Positions 24,376-33,291 of a DNA stretch of 33,509 bases are shown one piece after another. Source of the stretch: Metabacillus rhizolycopersici (GTDB lineage Bacteria > Bacillota > Bacilli > Bacillales > Bacillaceae); contig NZ_JAIQUM010000060.1 of assembly GCF_020075705.1 (NCBI RefSeq), forward strand, positions 1 to 33,509. The letters are read 5' to 3'. Position 1 is the first letter of the stretch. Each line of letters begins with the position of its first letter. A program made the translations under genes and the position numbers. The notes under the pieces were generated by a model, which worked only from the letters and a program-made list of their open reading frames with translations, ran no database searches and was not told where the DNA came from.

Positions 24376-24738
24376 GAAATAAATATAAAGCAGTCTTATA
24401 AAATTAAAAAAGTTCAAGAAGATGATATCAGTCGGATAATTGAATTTATGATGAGGATTCGTAAAGAAATTTTTCCGATGTTATCTCAAGATCAACTTCC
24501 AACTGCAGAAATTGTAAAGTGCTATATTGATTCGAATTATAGGCGATTGGGAATTGGAACGATATTATTTAATCAAGCCTTGCGTTTCTGTAACGATGTT
24601 GGTTATGAAAAAGTCTATTTACATACACATCTGTTTCTACCTGGGGCTATCCCTTTTTGGAAAGCTAAAGGCTTTGAAGAAAGATTAGCCGAAGACAATC
24701 CAGTTTGGAATACGGTACATATGGATAGAAAAATGTGA
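24376..24738 (+). pseudogene. GNAT acetyltransferase, no start codon and internal deletion
   Basis: The frame from 24376 reads EINIKQSYKIKKVQEDDISR, an N-terminal GNAT strand, then MRIRKEIFPMLSQDQLP. It jumps directly to TAEIVKCYIDSNYRRLGIGT, the acetyl-CoA-binding motif (R/Q-x-x-G-x-G/A), and ends with FWKAKGFEERL. The ~50-60 residues that normally lie between (strands 2-4) are missing. Where the start should be, 7 nt after AGGGGG, stands CTA (24373-24375). An internal ATG at 24448 would give 96 residues without the first helix. It is probably non-functional. Confidence 0.7.
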
Positions 24739-24835
24739 TCCATCCTAATAACAAATGATCGATGTTAAATTATGTTGTGCAGATTCTGTGCAAGTTTTTA
24801 AAATGTGCAAGTTCTGAGGATAGACATACTGGAAA

Positions 24836-24873
24836 TAAAAAAGTCAAAACCCTTGATATATAAGAGTTTTGAC
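24836..24873 (-). terminator. tRNA terminator
   Basis: Read on the minus strand, GTCAAAACTCTT pairs with AAGGGTTTTGAC over 12 bp (one G-U) around a 7-nt loop, followed by six T (24842-24837). It ends the tRNA-Ala transcript. Confidence 0.85.
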
Positions 24874-24887
24874 CATTTAAATTAGTA

Positions 24888-24960
24888 TGGAGCATAGGGG
24901 GCTCGAACCCCTGACCTCTACGCTGCCAGCGTAGCGCTCTCCCAGCTGAGCTAATGCCCC
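24888..24960 (-). tRNA. tRNA-Ala (anticodon GGC)
   Basis: The minus strand folds as a full cloverleaf. Acceptor GGGGCAT pairs with ATGCTCC, the D-arm GCTC...GAGC follows, the anticodon stem CTACG/CGTAG holds the loop CTGGCAG (anticodon GGC), and the T-arm is AGGGG-TTCGAGC-CCCCT. The discriminator base is A and CCA is not encoded. It is a single-gene unit with its own promoter and terminator. Confidence 0.97.
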
Positions 24961-24986
24961 ACGATAGAAAATTGATTATTTTAAAT

Positions 24987-25014
24987 AGTATACTATATTT
25001 TCAAAAAAATACAA
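24987..25014 (-). promoter_or_regulatory. Promoter of tRNA-Ala
   Basis: On the minus strand, TTGTAT (25014-25009) and TATACT (24992-24987) are separated by 16 nt, placing the transcription start ~20 nt before the tRNA 5' end at 24960. Confidence 0.65.
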
Positions 25015-25203
25015 GATTTTTAGAATGTGTTTTCAAATTATTCTAAAATCTCCCCACTTAGCACTTCTCACCATTAATTATCGCATTAACTCATTTTCAT
25101 TAAATAATTATTTCATTAGGTGAACAATAATCAGATATACTATAATAGGAACGCAAAGTATCAAAGCAAGATCTATATACATAAAGAAGGTGACCAACAA
25201 AAA

Positions 25204-26931
25204 ATGTTAGATATGATCAAACATCTGAAGCCGTACAAAGCTCAACTGTTCCTCGTCGTTATTTTTTCCTTAGCAGCCATTTTATTTGAGTTATACTTAC
25301 CAACACTTATGGCAGATATTGTTGACGTCGGGATTGTCAATCAGGATGTGTCTTTTATTTTACAAACAGGGGGCTGGATGCTTCTTTTCTCTTTGCTGGC
25401 GATATTATTATCGGTCGGCGTTAGTTATTTTGCTTCGAAAGTATCATTTGGTTTTGGTCGAGATATGCGGAAGAAGCTTTTTGTGCATGTGGAGAATTTT
25501 TCTCTGCAGGAGTATGAAAAGTTTGGATCAGCGTCGCTTATTACTCGAACAACAAATGATGTAAAGGTAGTTCAAGATGTTATTAATATGATGCAACGAA
25601 TGATGACGAGAGCTCCATTAATGTTAATCGGTGGTGTTTTTCTGGCGGTGTCACGAGACCGTTATTTATCGCTAGTATTCCTTGCAGCATTACCAATTTT
25701 AGCACTTATTATTTTTATCGTTGCTAGAAAAGCCATTCCATATTTTTCAGCGCTACAGAAAAAGACGGATCGTTTAACCCTTATTCTTCGAGAGGTGTTA
25801 ACTGGGATTCGCGTTGTCAGAGCGTTTAATCGAGTGGAGTTTGAAAAGGATCGCTTTAATGTGGCGAATGAGGATTTTCGTGATACAGGAATTAAAATAG
25901 GAAAGTTGATGGCCTTAATGTTTCCGATTATGCTCATTATCATGAATTTTACGAATATCGCAATCGTTTGGTTTGGAGCGATGCGGATTGATCAAGGAGA
26001 TATGCAAGTGGGGAATTTATTGGCTTTTATCCAGTATGCTTCGATGATCTTAATGTCGTTGATCATGTTGTCGATGGCATTTATTATGATTCCGCGTGCT
26101 CAAGTATCTGCAAAGAGATTAAATGAAGTTTTATTAACAAAATCGACGATTAAAGATCCTGACCAGGAAGTGCAAACAAAACAGAGTGAAGGATTCGTCG
26201 AATTCAAAGATGTTACTTTTCGTTATGAAGGAGCTGAAAGGCCTGTTCTTGAGGGTGTTTCTTTTACGGCTAAGCCTGGTGAAACAACTGCGATAATTGG
26301 TAGTACAGGTTCAGGAAAATCAACTCTGTTACAACTAATTCCGCGATTTTACGATGTGGAAAGTGGTGACATCTTGATCGATGGAGTCAATATTCGCAAC
26401 ATAAAACAAAGCACACTTAGAGATAAATTAGGATATGTTCCGCAAAAAGCGAATTTATTTAGTGGCACAATTGCGGAAAATTTACGCTATGGGAAAGAAG
26501 ATGCTACAGAAGCAGAGATTCATGCTGCTTTGGAGACGGCTCAAGCGAGTGATTTTGTGCAAAAAAGAGACGAAGGTATTCAAAGTAAACTTGAGCAAGT
26601 TGGGTCTAACCTTTCTGGTGGTCAAAAGCAGCGGCTATCGATTGCGCGAGCGTTGGTAAGAAAACCAGAGATTTATCTGTTCGATGATAGTTTCTCAGCG
26701 CTTGATTATAAAACAGATAGCAAGCTCCGTCAGGCACTAAAAACAGAAACGTCTCATGCGACCATTATTATTGTTGCGCAGCGTGTGAATACTGTGAAAG
26801 CCGCCGAAAAAATCATTGTTTTAAATGAAGGAAAGATTGCTGGTGTTGGGACACATCAGGAGCTTTTAGCTGAAAATACAATTTATCAAGAAATTGTGGC
26901 ATCTCAAGAAAATGGGGAGGCGTCTGCATGA
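25204..26931 (+). CDS. ABC exporter half 1 (YfiB-like), degenerate ATPase site
   Basis: About 575 residues: six transmembrane helices (~10-300) followed by a nucleotide-binding domain with Walker A GSTGSGKST, signature LSGGQKQR and Walker B YLFDDSFSALD. The catalytic Glu after Walker B is Asp, and the switch His is Gln (VAQRV), so this half contributes the non-hydrolysing site of a heterodimeric exporter of the YfiBC/BmrCD/LmrCD type. ATG at 25204 follows GAAGGTGA and gives the standard length; a GTG at 25120 would add 28 unconserved residues. It overlaps the next gene by 4 bp (ATGA). Such pumps export drugs, lipids or peptides; the substrate is unknown. Confidence 0.9.
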   Translation: MLDMIKHLKPYKAQLFLVVIFSLAAILFELYLPTLMADIVDVGIVNQDVSFILQTGGWMLLFSLLAILLSVGVSYFASKVSFGFGRDMRKKLFVHVENFSLQEYEKFGSASLITRTTNDVKVVQDVINMMQRMMTRAPLMLIGGVFLAVSRDRYLSLVFLAALPILALIIFIVARKAIPYFSALQKKTDRLTLILREVLTGIRVVRAFNRVEFEKDRFNVANEDFRDTGIKIGKLMALMFPIMLIIMNFTNIAIVWFGAMRIDQGDMQVGNLLAFIQYASMILMSLIMLSMAFIMIPRAQVSAKRLNEVLLTKSTIKDPDQEVQTKQSEGFVEFKDVTFRYEGAERPVLEGVSFTAKPGETTAIIGSTGSGKSTLLQLIPRFYDVESGDILIDGVNIRNIKQSTLRDKLGYVPQKANLFSGTIAENLRYGKEDATEAEIHAALETAQASDFVQKRDEGIQSKLEQVGSNLSGGQKQRLSIARALVRKPEIYLFDDSFSALDYKTDSKLRQALKTETSHATIIIVAQRVNTVKAAEKIIVLNEGKIAGVGTHQELLAENTIYQEIVASQENGEASA

Positions 26932-28778
26932 GTGAAAAGAACCGTTCAGGTGGTTTTCCAATGCGTGGAGGGATGCATCGTGGTCCGGGTCCAGGAATGA
27001 TGGGCGAAAAACCAAAAGATTTTAAGAAAACGTTTAAAAGACTATTCGGTTATTTAAAACCTTGGAAAAATCGGATGATTCTAGTTACGATTGCAGCGAT
27101 TCTTTCAACCTTGTTTAGTGTTGTAAGTCCGAAGCTGTTAGGTGATGCAACTTCATCTATTTTTGGTAGCTTTACAGCTGGAACATCGATTGATTTTGAT
27201 TTTATAGCTAGAATTCTATTACTTTTAATTGGATTATATCTTCTTTCTTCGCTATTTGCGTATATTCAGCAATATGTGATGGCAAGCATTTCGCAACGAA
27301 CGGTTGCCCAACTACGAAAAGAAGTGAATGAAAAGCTCTCGCGATTACCACTTAGTTATTTTGACAAGCATTCTCATGGTGATTTATTGAGTAGAGCTGT
27401 GAATGATATTGATAGTATCAATAATGCTTTGCAACAGGCACTAACACAAATCATAAACTCGGTGATTTCGATTGTTGGGATTATTATTATGATGCTATTT
27501 ATAAGTCCGATTTTGACATTAGTCGTTTTAATTACAATCCCACTTAGCTTAGGGGTAGCGCAATTTGTGACAAAGTTTTCCCAAAAGCACTTTGTTAAAC
27601 AGCAAGCGGAACTTGGTAATATCAATGGTCATATTGAAGAGATGTTTACTGGTCACCAAGTAGTTAAAGCTTTTGGGCATGAGCAAAAATCAATTGCTGA
27701 GTTTGAGAAGATAAATGATCGATTATACCACTCAAGCTGGAAGGCTCAATTTATTTCGGGCATCATGATGCCGTTAATGGGGTTTGTCGGAAATCTTGGC
27801 TTTATTATCGTTTCGATCTCAGGTGGACTACTTGTATTAAATGGAAGCATTCGAGTAGGTGACGTACAAGCATTTATTCAATATACACAGCAAATTTCAT
27901 ATCCACTAGCACAAGCAGCAGGGATTGCAAACATGATTCAAGTGGCGATTGCCTCTGCAGAACGCGTTTTTCAATTATTGGATGAAGAAGAGGAAAAACA
28001 AGAAAACGATGCGCCAATCCAGGTTGATAGTCTTCATGGTCATGTCGTCTTTGATCATGTGCAATTTGGATATGAAAAAGATCAGCCAGTCATTAACGAT
28101 GTTAGTCTTGAAGTAAAAGAAGGGCAAACTGTTGCGATTGTTGGCCCAACTGGTGCTGGTAAAACGACGATTGTCAATCTTTTAATGAGATTTTACGAGC
28201 TAGATAAAGGCGCAATCAAAATTGATGGTGTTAGCTTAACCGATATGAGTAAAGAACAAGTTCGAAGCCTGTATGCAATGGTTTTACAGGATACTTGGCT
28301 TTTTAACGGAACGATACGCCAAAATATTGCCTATGGGTATGAAGGTGCGACAGACGAGGAGATTGAAAAAGCAGCTAGAAATGCATATGCAGACGACTTT
28401 ATTCGTACACTTCCAGATGGCTATGACACAGTGCTAGGTGAAGATGCGACGAATATTTCTCAAGGTCAACGTCAGCTGTTGACCATTGCCCGGGCAATCA
28501 TTGCAAAACCGAAAATCTTGCTTCTTGACGAAGCAACAAGTAGTGTCGATACGCGAACCGAAATGAAAATCCAAAAAGCGATGACCAAGCTATTAGAAGG
28601 AAGAACAAGCTTTGTCATTGCACATCGCTTATCAACGATACGTGATGCCGACCTCATTCTTGTCATGAATCATGGAGATATCATTGAAAAAGGTACTCAT
28701 GAAGAACTACTTGCACAAGGTGGTTTCTATGCAGACTTATATGAAAGCCAATTTTCAGAAACAGAGTCAGCTTCATAA
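26928..28778 (+). CDS. ABC exporter half 2 (YfiC-like), catalytic
   Basis: A 616-residue partner of the preceding half-transporter. A Gly/Met-rich N-terminus (GGFPMRGGMHRGPGPGMMGE), common in this family, precedes six transmembrane helices and a nucleotide-binding domain with GPTGAGKTT, Walker B ILLLDEATSSVD (Glu intact) and switch His (VIAHRLST). Its signature is ISQGQ instead of LSGGQ. Because a site combines Walker motifs of one half with the signature of the other, the changed signature matches the degenerate site of half 1, leaving one working site. Translation is coupled by the 4-bp overlap. A terminator follows. Confidence 0.92.
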   Translation: MSEKNRSGGFPMRGGMHRGPGPGMMGEKPKDFKKTFKRLFGYLKPWKNRMILVTIAAILSTLFSVVSPKLLGDATSSIFGSFTAGTSIDFDFIARILLLLIGLYLLSSLFAYIQQYVMASISQRTVAQLRKEVNEKLSRLPLSYFDKHSHGDLLSRAVNDIDSINNALQQALTQIINSVISIVGIIIMMLFISPILTLVVLITIPLSLGVAQFVTKFSQKHFVKQQAELGNINGHIEEMFTGHQVVKAFGHEQKSIAEFEKINDRLYHSSWKAQFISGIMMPLMGFVGNLGFIIVSISGGLLVLNGSIRVGDVQAFIQYTQQISYPLAQAAGIANMIQVAIASAERVFQLLDEEEEKQENDAPIQVDSLHGHVVFDHVQFGYEKDQPVINDVSLEVKEGQTVAIVGPTGAGKTTIVNLLMRFYELDKGAIKIDGVSLTDMSKEQVRSLYAMVLQDTWLFNGTIRQNIAYGYEGATDEEIEKAARNAYADDFIRTLPDGYDTVLGEDATNISQGQRQLLTIARAIIAKPKILLLDEATSSVDTRTEMKIQKAMTKLLEGRTSFVIAHRLSTIRDADLILVMNHGDIIEKGTHEELLAQGGFYADLYESQFSETESAS

Positions 28779-28884
28779 ATCTAATGCATAGATTGCTCAT
28801 CTTGATGAATGTAAAAATTAGTAGTGAAAGCTAACGTAATCTTTAATCTACTAACTCTTTAAAGAGCCTAGAATTAGATACAAT

Positions 28885-28923
28885 AAAAGCCCAATCCTAA
28901 AATGAAAATAGGATTGGGCTTTT
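28885..28923. terminator. Bidirectional terminator
   Basis: AAAAGCCCAATCCTA (28885-28899) and TAGGATTGGGCTTTT (28909-28923) form a perfect 15-bp stem with a 9-nt loop, flanked by A-rich and T-rich tails. It serves both the exporter operon (plus) and the SGNH hydrolase gene (minus), which converge here. Confidence 0.9.
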
Positions 28924-28950
28924 ACATTATTTAAAGATAAATATTCTTAA

Positions 28951-29901
28951 TTAGAAATGAGTTTTCTCACTCTTTAGTTTACGTATTCTTTGTATAATAA
29001 ACACTCCAGCACCAGCGCCAATTAAACAAAATCCTACAGTTAAAAAGCTAAACATGGAAGTAGCTATGTTTGATGGTTTATTTTCTGCTGGAGGCTCCAC
29101 TTCCTCTGGATCTTCTTTCATAGCTTCTTCGATGGTAATTTCTTCTTTAGGCGGTTGAACTGCAATCCATGCATTAGTAGCTAGTTTTGCTAAAGCTTTG
29201 TGTCCTGCTAATGTAGGGTGAATATCTCCAGGAATAATATAAGTTAATTGATTGTCATTAAAAGTTGAATTTGTATCAAGATAAATGGCCCCTGTAACGG
29301 ACGATAAAGGTCCTATTACTAGAGTGTTTACATTTGTTGTAACTTGCTCACCCAGCATATGTAAGGAAGCGGCAAATGGATCTTGACTTGGTCCAAAAGG
29401 ATTATAGATAGAGTACAGTAAAATAGGTGCAGCTGAATTCGCACGGATAATCGTAATCATTTCTTGTAAATTTACAGCCAGCTGATTCGATGCAAGGTCT
29501 ATTTTAGCTAAATGCTCTTCTGTTGGAACAAACGGCTGTTGTGAGGCGATAATTTCTCCAATTCCAATTGCCTGCATTAAATCATTTGCCCCAATATTTA
29601 ACGTGATAACATCCGCTTCTTGTAGCTTGGCAGCAGCGGCTTGATTGGCTTTTAAATCAGTTAATAAATCAGTAGATGTCCAACCTGGGTAACTTATATT
29701 CGTAACATGATTCGACCCATTTCCGATTAAATGGGGATAAGCTTTGCTTGGTTCTGAAAGTCCGTAACCGTACGTAATCGAATCACCAAGCGAGACAACA
29801 TTCAACTTCTCGGGTTCATCTGCAGATGCAAACGGTGAAAGGATCATGCTTAGAAGTAAAATAATAGCTAGTAGAAATGGTAGTTCCTTAAACCTATTCA
29901 T
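28951..29901 (-). CDS. Membrane-anchored SGNH/GDSL hydrolase
   Basis: A 316-residue secreted esterase-type protein. Signal peptide with a likely cut after ASA (residue 27), then the four SGNH blocks: GDSITYG (Ser41), a glycine in SYPGWTS, GAND, and the catalytic Asp/His in GDIHPTLAGH. A Pro/Glu-rich linker (EEVEPPAENKP) leads to a C-terminal membrane helix (FLTVGFCLIGAGAGVFII) and a basic tail (RIRKLKSEK), so the enzyme is tethered outside the cell with its tail inside. Probable substrates are acyl or acetyl esters of lipids or wall polymers. ATG at 29901 is preceded by AGGAGGA. The gene stands alone. Confidence 0.88.
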   Translation of the reverse strand: MNRFKELPFLLAIILLLSMILSPFASADEPEKLNVVSLGDSITYGYGLSEPSKAYPHLIGNGSNHVTNISYPGWTSTDLLTDLKANQAAAAKLQEADVITLNIGANDLMQAIGIGEIIASQQPFVPTEEHLAKIDLASNQLAVNLQEMITIIRANSAAPILLYSIYNPFGPSQDPFAASLHMLGEQVTTNVNTLVIGPLSSVTGAIYLDTNSTFNDNQLTYIIPGDIHPTLAGHKALAKLATNAWIAVQPPKEEITIEEAMKEDPEEVEPPAENKPSNIATSMFSFLTVGFCLIGAGAGVFIIQRIRKLKSEKTHF

Positions 29902-30031
29902 TTGTTCATCCTCCTCGATTATATTCTATTTAGTTTTTTTGGTTTGATAGTCTGAATATTCATTCTTTTATCTCGTTCTTATTATGATAGAATAGGTTAG
30001 GTTTTAGATGAAAAGTTAGGAGAGACATAGG

Positions 30032-30944
30032 ATGAAATCTTCACGACTATTTCCATACGTAGCTCTAGTAATTGGAGTACTTGCAGTTTCAACTTCTGCA
30101 ATCTTTGTCAAGCTGACTTCTGCTTCTGCACCTGTTATTGCCTTTTATCGATTGTTCTTTTCAACAGTCCTAATCGCGCCATTTTTTTCGTGAAAAATTT
30201 AGGTGAAGTAAAGAGGATGTCAAAGAAAGACTGGATCTTTTCAATAGTTGCTGGTGTATTTTTAGCTTTTCATTTTATTTTATGGTTTGAATCATTGAAC
30301 TACACCTCTGTTGCAAGATCTGTTGTACTTGTTACATTACAGCCATTATTTGCGTTTATCGGAACGTATTTCTTTTTCAAAGAAAAGGTGTCGAAAATTG
30401 CGATAATCAGTGGAGGAATTGCCATTGCTGGCAGTGTAATCATTAGCTGGGGAGGTTTTCAAAAATAAGTGGATTAGCGTTGTTTGGGGATGTGCTAGCA
30501 CTAGTAGCTTGTGCGTTGGTAACAGCGAATTTTTTAATGGGTCAGGAGATTCGAAAACGCCATTCCTTAACGTTGTATACTTTTATTGTTTATGGAAGTA
30601 GTTCGATTACGTTGTTCATCTATTGTTTACTATTGAAGTATCCTTTAGCCCCGTATCCATTATCAGATTGGTATTAATTCCTCTTATTAGCTATCATTCC
30701 GACGCTTTTAGGGCTTTCACTTTTGAATTGGTCGATAAAATGGGTAAGTGCCAACACAATCTCGGTTGTGATCCTATTTGAACCTGTTGGTGCGATTATT
30801 CTTGCTTACTATATACTACATGAAAAAGTGGTTATTACTCAAATAATAGGTAGTATTGTTATCATGGTGGGAATTATTTTGTTTTTGCTAGAAAAATGGA
30901 TAAACCGAATAGGTGTAAAGAAGGAATTAAAGCCTGCAAGCTAG
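30032..30944 (+). pseudogene. EamA/RhaT-family (DMT) transporter with three lesions
   Basis: From ATG 30032 (AGGAG upstream) a drug/metabolite transporter of ~300 residues can be rebuilt in three pieces. Piece 1 (MKSSRLFPYVALVIGVLAVS ... APFF) stops at TGA 30191 after loss of one T in a seven-T run (30182-30188). Piece 2 (KNLGEVKRMSKKDWIFSI ... SWGGFQK) stops at TAA after loss of one A in an A-run (~30463-30467). Piece 3 (ISGLALFGDVLALVACALVT ... LSDWY) meets an in-frame TAA at 30675-30677, beyond which the frame continues FLLLAIIPTLLG ... WVSANTISVVILFEPVGA to 30944. Both EamA repeats are represented. Sequencing error could explain the two homopolymer losses, but not the nonsense codon as easily. 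Confidence 0.85.
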
Positions 30945-30957
30945 CGCAGGCTTTTTT
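30929..30957 (+). terminator. Terminator after the EamA pseudogene
   Basis: AAAGCCTGC (30929-30937) pairs with GCAGGCTTT (30946-30954) around an 8-nt loop, followed by T to 30957. The left arm overlaps the last codons of the pseudogene. With its A-rich left flank it may also serve the minus-strand peptidase gene. Confidence 0.8.
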
Positions 30958-30981
30958 GAATATTATCTATTATGTAATTCC

Positions 30982-32109
30982 CTATGTTTCATCACCCGTT
31001 TGTTTTGCTTCCACTAAATAAAGTGCTTGAAGATCGTCTATTGTAATACCGGTAGCCCGCGTAAACCCTTCATTAAAATCATTCGCCTTCGCTGTTTCTT
31101 CAATAATCGACTTAATCATCGTTTCCCCATATTGATTGACTATATATTGAATCGCATACAAGCTTTGGAGGTAAACATCATAGTCTTTCAAACGATATTT
31201 TTCCCAATCATCATGAGTAACAAGTTTTGTAAATGATGTCTCTCGAAAAGGATAATATCGTTGTGTGACATTATACATCCCGACAAATTCAGCAACACCC
31301 TCGTGAAACCAAAGTGGAACTTTATAAACGAAAAGTCCTTGCTCCTTAATGAATGCTTGTAAGCGATAATGAGTATATTCATGCATTAATGTGCTCTGGA
31401 AATAAAAAGTTCCAGGCATGCGGTCAGTTACTATTTCCTCTAAATCTGAAATTGCAACACCCAAAGTATCATTAGGATCATCAAAATAGCCCATCGTCTC
31501 AAATAGTTTCGTACTTTCGTAAAGTTCTTCTGTAGAAGGGTGGAGAATAAGGTCAATTTCGTTATCTTTTACTGATCCGAATAAACTTGTTGTTATCGAG
31601 TCAGCTGTATCAAGATTCTGTTTTATGATTGGTAAGAGATCTCTTTCATCTGGTTCATAATAAATTTCTACATTTAGATATGATTGGACTAATTTATTTT
31701 CCTTGATTGCGTTATAGTTCGTTTGCGAAGTCTGATTTTCTCTGAATAGAATCATATATAAATTGAATTTTTCCTCTAACGTCAGGTTTTTGCTTGGTTC
31801 ATTTGAAATCATAAGATTGATGGAAAAAAAGAATATCAATACAAAGAAAGTTGTAATCGTTAAAAACGTAAAAGAAAGTAGTCCGCTTAATCCTTTGAAA
31901 TAAAGAAGGTGGAAAGACCGTTTCGCATATACAAATTTATAAATACAAAAGCAAAATAGCCCAAAAGAAAAGAGAATCATCATTATGTTAATAACAAGGC
32001 TCACTTGTATACTTACTAGTAAAAATAGAGAAAGTAAAAAAACAATTATCAAGTAAAAGGAAATAAAGAAAGAAATAAGATTTCTAAAAATAAGTTTAAT
32101 TTTTTTCAA
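30982..32109 (-). CDS. Membrane-anchored gluzincin (peptidase MA-like)
   Basis: A 375-residue protein with three N-terminal membrane helices (~10-30, 37-60, 74-100) and an outer domain carrying HEYTH (H243, E244, H247). About 23 residues further on comes PLWFHEGVAEFVG, in which E270 fits the third zinc ligand of MA-type peptidases (W.xEG.AE). It is therefore probably a zinc protease or a relative acting at the outer membrane surface; the substrate is unknown. TTG at 32109 follows AAGGAGGT closely; no ATG lies nearby in frame. The nearest neighbours are a pseudogene and a small membrane protein, which give no functional hint. Confidence 0.8.
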   Translation of the reverse strand: MKKIKLIFRNLISFFISFYLIIVFLLSLFLLVSIQVSLVINIMMILFSFGLFCFCIYKFVYAKRSFHLLYFKGLSGLLSFTFLTITTFFVLIFFFSINLMISNEPSKNLTLEEKFNLYMILFRENQTSQTNYNAIKENKLVQSYLNVEIYYEPDERDLLPIIKQNLDTADSITTSLFGSVKDNEIDLILHPSTEELYESTKLFETMGYFDDPNDTLGVAISDLEEIVTDRMPGTFYFQSTLMHEYTHYRLQAFIKEQGLFVYKVPLWFHEGVAEFVGMYNVTQRYYPFRETSFTKLVTHDDWEKYRLKDYDVYLQSLYAIQYIVNQYGETMIKSIIEETAKANDFNEGFTRATGITIDDLQALYLVEAKQTGDET

Positions 32110-32236
32110 AGTTACCTCCTTCAGAGATGTTTCTTACTGATATTTATGAAGGAACCAAGAAAAAAATCATGATAATTGATATTTAGTTAAATAGGAAACA
32201 AATAATCTTTGCTTTTTGGTGACTAGATTTGAGCGT

Positions 32237-32267
32237 ATAAAAAAACGTTATGCAAAATGCACAACGT
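32237..32267 (-). terminator. Terminator of the small membrane-protein gene
   Basis: On the minus strand, ACGTTGTGC pairs with GCATAACGT (32267-32259 with 32253-32245) around ATTTT, followed by seven T. It lies 15 bp after the stop of the 32282-32473 gene. Confidence 0.8.
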
Positions 32268-32281
32268 CTGAACGTACTATG

Positions 32282-32473
32282 TTAAACTTGTTGATAAAAA
32301 ATCGATGACAAATAAGCGAATGTAAAACCGAGGGGGATGCTGACAATCACAAACAACCCTTGAACAGGTCCCTCTTCATTGCTAATTCGAATCGCTTCTT
32401 TATAACCGTAAGAGAAATGAAATATGGATAGAAAAAGTGTAAGTAACATTACTGCATAAGAAACATTCATCAT
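32282..32473 (-). CDS. Small two-helix membrane protein
   Basis: A 63-residue (or 62, from the second ATG) hydrophobic protein: helix 1 VSYAVMLLTLFLSIFHFSYG, a short polar loop with EEGPVQG, then helix 2 LFVIVSIPLGFTFAYLSSIF. GGCGGAGGACAG lies immediately upstream, spaced better for the second ATG (32470). It has its own terminator, supporting a real gene. I do not recognise the family. Confidence 0.6.
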   Translation of the reverse strand: MMNVSYAVMLLTLFLSIFHFSYGYKEAIRISNEEGPVQGLFVIVSIPLGFTFAYLSSIFYQQV

Positions 32474-32604
32474 CTGTCCTCCGCCTTTTCTTTAGCTAAT
32501 CTTTCTACTAATAGATGCCAATTACTCTAGTAATATGATAACTTTTTCAGAAGTCTGTCCCGTTCGCTAGAGAAAGTAACTTAACAAGAGGCGACTCTGA
32601 TAAC

Positions 32605-32967
32605 TTAATGAAGCCCTCCACCATTGACTAAGGGATTTTGAAATGTTATTTTCGTGTAACTAATCGTGGTGATGTTAATAGATAGGAAGCAAACCATGAT
32701 AATAGCAATAATAAAAGTTGGAATCATTGCGAGAGATGCTGAATTTGTCGTCTTTATAATTGAGGTTGAGTAAAGTGGAGAATTATATAGCCTTGAAGGA
32801 TAGCTGGTAAAACGGTTAATCCCGCATTAACAGGTAATAACCCCACCATAAAGGTTTTAGTGAATTACAAATAAGTGAAGATAGGGGTGAAACTTTCTTT
32901 AAAAGCTAAGGTTAGTATTGTTAACGATCCGTAGTAGATAAAGAAAATCGTCAAGGATGGAAGCATT
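32605..32967 (-). pseudogene. Decayed multi-pass membrane protein gene
   Basis: The minus strand from ATG 32967 reads MLPSLTIFFIYYGSLTILTL and AFKESFTPIFTYL, then a stop, then in the same frame KTFMVGLLPVNAGLTVLPAI and LQGYIILHFTQPQL, another stop, and, one frame over, SIIKTTNSASLAMIPTFIIA and IIMVCFLSINITTISYTK to TAA at 32605. The hydrophobic, transporter-like character persists through the stops and the shift, so this is a degraded gene; its 5' part may also be missing. The family is not recognised. Confidence 0.5.
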
Positions 32968-33033
32968 GCTTATTCAAGCAATCGTTATTTACATTCTAAT
33001 TTTATAAAATAATAAAATTTCATAAAAAACTGC

Positions 33034-33062
33034 TTGATTAAATTATTTTATCATGATATATT
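33034..33062 (+). promoter_or_regulatory. rRNA operon promoter P1
   Basis: TTGATT (33034-33039) and TATATT (33057-33062) are separated by exactly 17 nt, ~98 bp upstream of a second promoter. Tandem promoters are usual for Bacillus rRNA operons. Confidence 0.65.
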
Positions 33063-33131
33063 ATTAAACGTCGCTAATGAATGTGACGAAAACAACATCA
33101 CAAACTTGAGAATTGAAAAACAAATTAAGTG

Positions 33132-33160
33132 TTGACAAATTCAAAATGGGATGTTAAATT
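33132..33160 (+). promoter_or_regulatory. rRNA operon promoter P2
   Basis: Consensus TTGACA (33132-33137) and TAAATT (33155-33160) are separated by 17 nt. The leader that follows includes GATCTTTGAAAACTAAAC (from ~33196), a stretch commonly found ahead of Bacillus 16S genes and thought to belong to antitermination or processing signals, and a small GTTAAT-TTCG-ATTAAC hairpin. Confidence 0.85.
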
Positions 33161-33291
33161 AATAAAGTTGCTTCTAGACGAAGTGACAATTAAATGATCT
33201 TTGAAAACTAAACAAAACCAAGCGTGCCAACGTTAATTTCGATTAACAAAAACGTACTATACAGTACAAAATTATGAGCAAGTCAAACTAC

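Noticed and set aside
24776..24816. Short TGTGCA(A/G) repeats
   Set aside because: Three 10-13-bp near-repeats at uneven spacing between a pseudogene and a terminator; too short to support a feature.
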